From NCBI GenBank assembly GCA_003427395.1, contig BFEA01000032.1, forward strand, positions 4,093,565 to 4,124,737: 31,173 nt of DNA, read 5' to 3'. Position 1 is the stretch's first letter. Each line of letters starts with the position of its first letter. A model generated the notes under the pieces. It worked only from the letters and a program-made list of their open reading frames with translations, had not been told where the DNA came from and ran no database searches. Shown here one piece after another: positions 28,034 through 31,173 of the stretch. Source of the stretch: Chara braunii (taxonomy: Eukaryota; Streptophyta; Charophyceae; Charales; Characeae). The position numbers and the translations under genes were made by a program.

Positions 28034-28635
28034 AAAACAAAAACAACTGTTCATCCTTTGTTTGTTCCCGGCTTCAAATCCAGGCAAGAACAAAACTAGC
28101 AGAAACTTGAAAAACAGCAGATAACTGGGCAGGTTGCGGGTTGAAATCCTGCAATCCTTCAACACCAAACCAACCATTTGGGGAGAGATCCCACTAGCAA
28201 AGAGGATGGGATTAAATGCCTGAATCTGGACGTTCTTGTGGACAGGTGGAGAAACTGGCCATTGATCTGCTTTCATGCATCCCTGCCTGAAACATGTCCA
28301 GATTCATGTGCTAAATCCAATCCCCTTTGCGAGTGGGTCTGCACCCCTGGTGCCTTGATGAGCAAGCAAGTTTGGCTGAGGGTGTTGGAGGATGACCGAT
28401 TGGGACGAGTCGGGTTGAATGGTCGTTCCTCAGTTGGTACACCCGTGTACCGTAAACTGCTGATATACAAACACCCATAAATTGTTGATATACAGACGCA
28501 AGTTCAATTCCACGTGCGCAATTCAATGAACAGAATGGAGCGTCTGGAGGATTACCTGTAGAGACCAGTAGTCGTGTGGAATCAGTGAAGTTTGGTTGCC
28601 ACACCCATAAATTGTCGATAATATATCTCGACGCT
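28034..28635. other. No gene seen
   Basis: The phrase cacccataaattgtygata occurs near 28470 and 28605. A box B-like gggttgaaatcc lies near 28138. No supported gene. Confidence 0.5.
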
Positions 28636-29088
28636 TGAGACCGTTCTGTTCATGTGATTCCACTCTTCCCATTTTACAATGCAAAAACCCGTGGCATTTA
28701 GTTCCACGTCGGAGTGGAATCACATGAACAGAACAAAGTATCGGATCATCTTGAGATTTTGGGTAAGGGTTTGCAAAAGTTGAGTAGTCCGCAATCCCTT
28801 CGGTTGGTGCTTGCTGTTCATCCTACATTTTTTACGTACGCTGGTCTGTGTGTGATGGAGATGAGTCAGTCCTCTCGTGAGACCGTTCTGTTCATGTGAT
28901 TCCACTCCAAGTTCTGCGTCGGAGTGGAATGACATGAACAGAACGAAGTGTCGGATCATCTTGAGATTTTGGGTAGGGGTTTGCAAAAGTTGAGTAGTCC
29001 ACAATCCCTTCGGTTGGTGCTTGCTGTTTGTTCATCCTACATTTTTTATGTACACTGGTCTGTGTGTGATGGATATGAGTCAGTCCTC
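28636..29088. repeat. Duplicated fold-back element, ~242-bp period
   Basis: Each copy starts with an inverted repeat of gttctgttcatgtgattcca plus ctc: 28643-28665 with 28712-28734 (perfect) and 28885-28907 with 28922-28944 (one mismatch). About 145-150 bp of shared sequence follows (cggatcatcttgagattttg, caatcccttcggttggtgct, atgagtcagtcctc). Copy 1 has a 32-bp longer loop. No coding is seen. Confidence 0.85.
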
Positions 29089-29117
29089 GAATGTGTTGCT
29101 GCGATTTGTTTACCTTA

Positions 29118-29322
29118 AGGGTAATCTCCCACTAGCACCGAATAATCTCAGAATCGCAAAATGGATGGCCAGATCAAGTGCTCCTAAAGGACAGGATCTG
29201 GCCGTCGATTTTGAGACTCCACGATTGTAAGGGCCTACTGTCGGTATGCGATCCTTTTAGGACTCGACCTGGCCGCTGATTTCGAGGTTCTGCACGTAAA
29301 AGGGCCTACTGTCAGTATGCCC
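29118..29322. mobile_element. Tourist-like MITE, copy 2, TTA flanks
   Basis: TTA at 29115-29117 and 29323-29325. The left end agggtaatctcccactag and the right end gggcctactgtcagtatgcc match, with divergence, the ends of copy 1 at 20552-20683. Inner arms gccagatc (29168-29175) and gatctggc (29195-29202) match its loop region. The right third is tandemly duplicated with a 71-bp period (29198 and 29269). Confidence 0.6.
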
Positions 29323-29445
29323 TTATTGTTCAATCCAAATACGCAATCCTTCATCCTGCAGGAATTGGTATCCCCAAGTCCCTAAAAAAGATGGAAAATT
29401 GTCACCAAAAAAAAGAAAAAAAGAAAAAAGAAAAAGGTGGCACTT

Positions 29446-29500
29446 GTCCTTTGAAACATCCGGTAAAATTGGAACTATGCAGAGAAGACAAGAAATGGCC
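29446..29500 (+). pseudogene. U6: Degraded U6-like snRNA fragment
   Basis: Starting at gtcctttg, the sequence contains acatccggtaaaattggaac and tatgcagagaag, ending in atggcc, in the order and spacing of the U6 5' half. The ACAGAGA box reads gcagaga. The 3' half is missing; an A-rich stretch (acaacaaaaaaaaag) follows. No clear target duplication. Confidence 0.6.
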
Positions 29501-30229
29501 TACAACAAAAAAAAAGAAAGGGATAAGTTGCAAAATACTCCCATATGGTGAGATATATGGCCAAAATGCCCTCGAACGGTGTGGGTAGAGCGGAATGCCC
29601 TGGTCACAAAAGAAATATTTTGTAAATATCCCTTGTGTCGGTTGGACCCCCTATCTTTGCCACACACCCCTACAGGCCCAGTACAGGGTACTGTCCAATT
29701 TTGCAGAATACCCCAGTACCTTCAACTTTTCCAAGGACCGATTGCAAAATGCCAATGCCCAAACGACAAGGACCAGATTGCAAATTTGCACACCCACCTG
29801 ACAGGGGCATAAGACAAAGCAAAGCTTTCGGCCCACAAGGGCATTCACTCTACCCACATCTTTCAGGGGCATTCCGGTCTATATCTCAACTTATGGGGTT
29901 ATTTAAACTTCTTTTGCAAGTTTATCCCCCCCCCAAAAAAACAAAAAGAAGAAAGCAAAGAAAAGACGGCATTTGCTGCTGTGTTCTGTTTTCTGAACAT
30001 ACAGAGAACCTGGCCAATTCTTCCTCGACATGCAATGAAACTGATTGAAAAAGTTACCAAAGGCAAAATTTGGAGTGGCAGATCGCTGAGAAATGGAGAA
30101 AAAACTTCAAAAAAGCACTGCGGCAGACAGAGCATGCTCCTTTTTAAAATGTTTTTTGACAGGTAATGTCTGTTTTTTCAACTTTTGGCCCTCTTTTTTG
30201 TTCTCTTTTTTTTGGCCTCACTCATGGTC
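29501..30229. other. No gene seen
   Basis: Short open frames occur on both strands without start context, domain or codon character that I trust. A C run and A run lie at 29927-29942. Confidence 0.45.
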
Positions 30230-31015
30230 TCCAAATATGCTGGACTCATGTGGCACAGGCGTCCGCTCAGAACAGTTCATCTTCTACTGTCGCCTGCATG
30301 GGATGAGGGAGCACCATTTTTTTGTCAGAAATGTGGAATGATCTTACAGCATTTGTAAACAGCATTGCTATTTTTTTTTTCTAACCGTTTTTTACAAGAG
30401 ATCAGTGTCTTCAGCAAGCTTTTTTTGACGTCTGTCGTATTCGCAGCCTTTTTTTGACGTCTGTCGACTTCGCAGCCTTTTTTGACGTCTGTCGACTTCG
30501 CCGCCTTTTATTGACGTATGTCGACTTCGCAGCCTTTCCCCCAAAACATGCTGGACTCCCCGTGGATCATTGTGCACCACAGTGCGCAGCATGCAGCGTG
30601 TCTGGTGCAGTTCAACTCTTACCATCGCGTGCGTGGAATAAAGAAACAGGTTTTTGCCAGAAAGGTGGAATGATCTATGCTGTCGAAGAGAAAAAAAAAA
30701 AAAGAAAAAAAAAGAAAAAAAAAAAAGAAGAAGAAGTAGAAGAAGAAGCAGAGTTTTGTCAGAAAGGTGGAATGATCTATGCTGTCGAAAAAAGAAAAAA
30801 AGAAAAAAAAAGAAAAAAAAAAGCAGGGTTTTGTCAGAAAGGTGGAATGATCTATGTTGTCGAAGATTTTTACAACATCTGTAAGCGTTCGGAATATTCG
30901 TAAATATTTAAGAACGTTTGGTGCCATGATTCGGTTGTGTTTTGGAGGGAGGGCCGATGTGTCAGACATGGGAAATGATTTACGCTTTCAAAAAAGATTC
31001 GCAGCATCGGTAAAT
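30230..31015. repeat. Degenerate tandem repeat cluster
   Basis: A core like ttttgtcagaaaggtggaat plus gatctatgctgtcgaa recurs near 30317, 30650, 30752, 30828 and, weakly, 30958. Two copies are preceded by related ~80-bp sequences beginning atgctggact (30239 and 30548). Between them, four ~28-29-bp units with gacgtctgtcgacttcgc lie at 30427, 30456, 30484 and 30513. A-rich spacers make poly-Lys frames that are not genes. Confidence 0.8.
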
Positions 31016-31142
31016 ATTTGTGAGGGGACAATTAGGCCACTGTAACCGTTTCAGTTTGAAAATGCGTTTCAGTTTTCCTGGGCTACCCGAATGGCCCGGA
31101 TCCACTTGCCCGGCCGGGCCAAAAAGAAATAAAAAAATAAAA

Positions 31143-31147
<5 letters not shown>

Positions 31148-31173
<26 letters not shown>
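31148..31173. repeat. Poly(T) at window end
   Basis: A T run reaches the last base. The preceding gggccaaaaagaaataaaaa resembles 20989-21015, so it may be the end of another repeat copy. Confidence 0.8.

Noticed and set aside
28120-28160. T-arm-like ttgcgggttgaaatcctgcaa
   Set aside because: No D-arm, anticodon arm or acceptor stem fits around it, so it is not a tRNA gene.
30454-30903. 149-codon Lys-rich ORF
   Set aside because: Built from A-rich spacers and a tandem repeat; the frame has no independent support.

Overview
This window looks like repeat-rich nuclear DNA of a streptophyte, possibly a charophyte alga such as Chara. That is an inference from gene content; no search was run. The supporting signs are one intact NFD4/nodulin-like major facilitator ORF, a chromodomain-bearing Ty3/gypsy (chromovirus) pol, a plant-type L1-like LINE with a zf-RVT finger, a Penelope-like GIY-YIG plus RT element, plant-like U6 snRNA copies and many microsatellites. 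There are no bacterial-style operons, rRNA genes or CRISPR arrays.

Layout. 1-831: 5'-open chromovirus gag remnant (+). 1419-5540 (-): broken retroelement encoding, in translation order, a CCHC zinc knuckle, a long coiled coil, a SAP-like segment, a GIY-YIG nuclease and a reverse transcriptase with an IDD active-site motif. About 5830-7938 (+): chromovirus RNase H, integrase, chromodomain and Pro-rich tail, broken by two stops and two frameshifts. 7939-12420: non-coding DNA with hairpins, a Cys/His-rich coding remnant, a fold-back element with TTAA ends, a dispersed repeat shared with 27.6 kb, a T-tailed SINE-like element and satellite arrays. 12430-13790: CTT then GAA/GGA triplet tracts around a 42-bp palindrome. 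13796-16090 (+): the only intact, plausibly functional gene, a single-exon MFS protein of 764 residues. 16091-22458: repeats, microsatellites, fold-back elements, a second SINE-like insertion with a 16-bp target duplication, and a U6 retropseudogene with a 13-bp target duplication. 22459-22496: an exact match to the Nextera mate-pair junction adapter, so contiguity across this point is doubtful. 22530-26679 (+): L1-like LINE (endonuclease end, RT, zf-RVT, Pro-rich tail) with two stops and two frameshifts. 26680-31173: non-coding repeats, including a second copy of a TTA-flanked MITE family, a degraded U6-like sequence, a duplicated fold-back element and a degenerate tandem cluster ending in poly(T).

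Apart from the MFS gene, every recognisable coding segment belongs to a decayed mobile element. The strongest biological lead is the GIY-YIG/RT element with its CCHC and coiled-coil leader. The most important practical caution is the adapter junction just upstream of the LINE.
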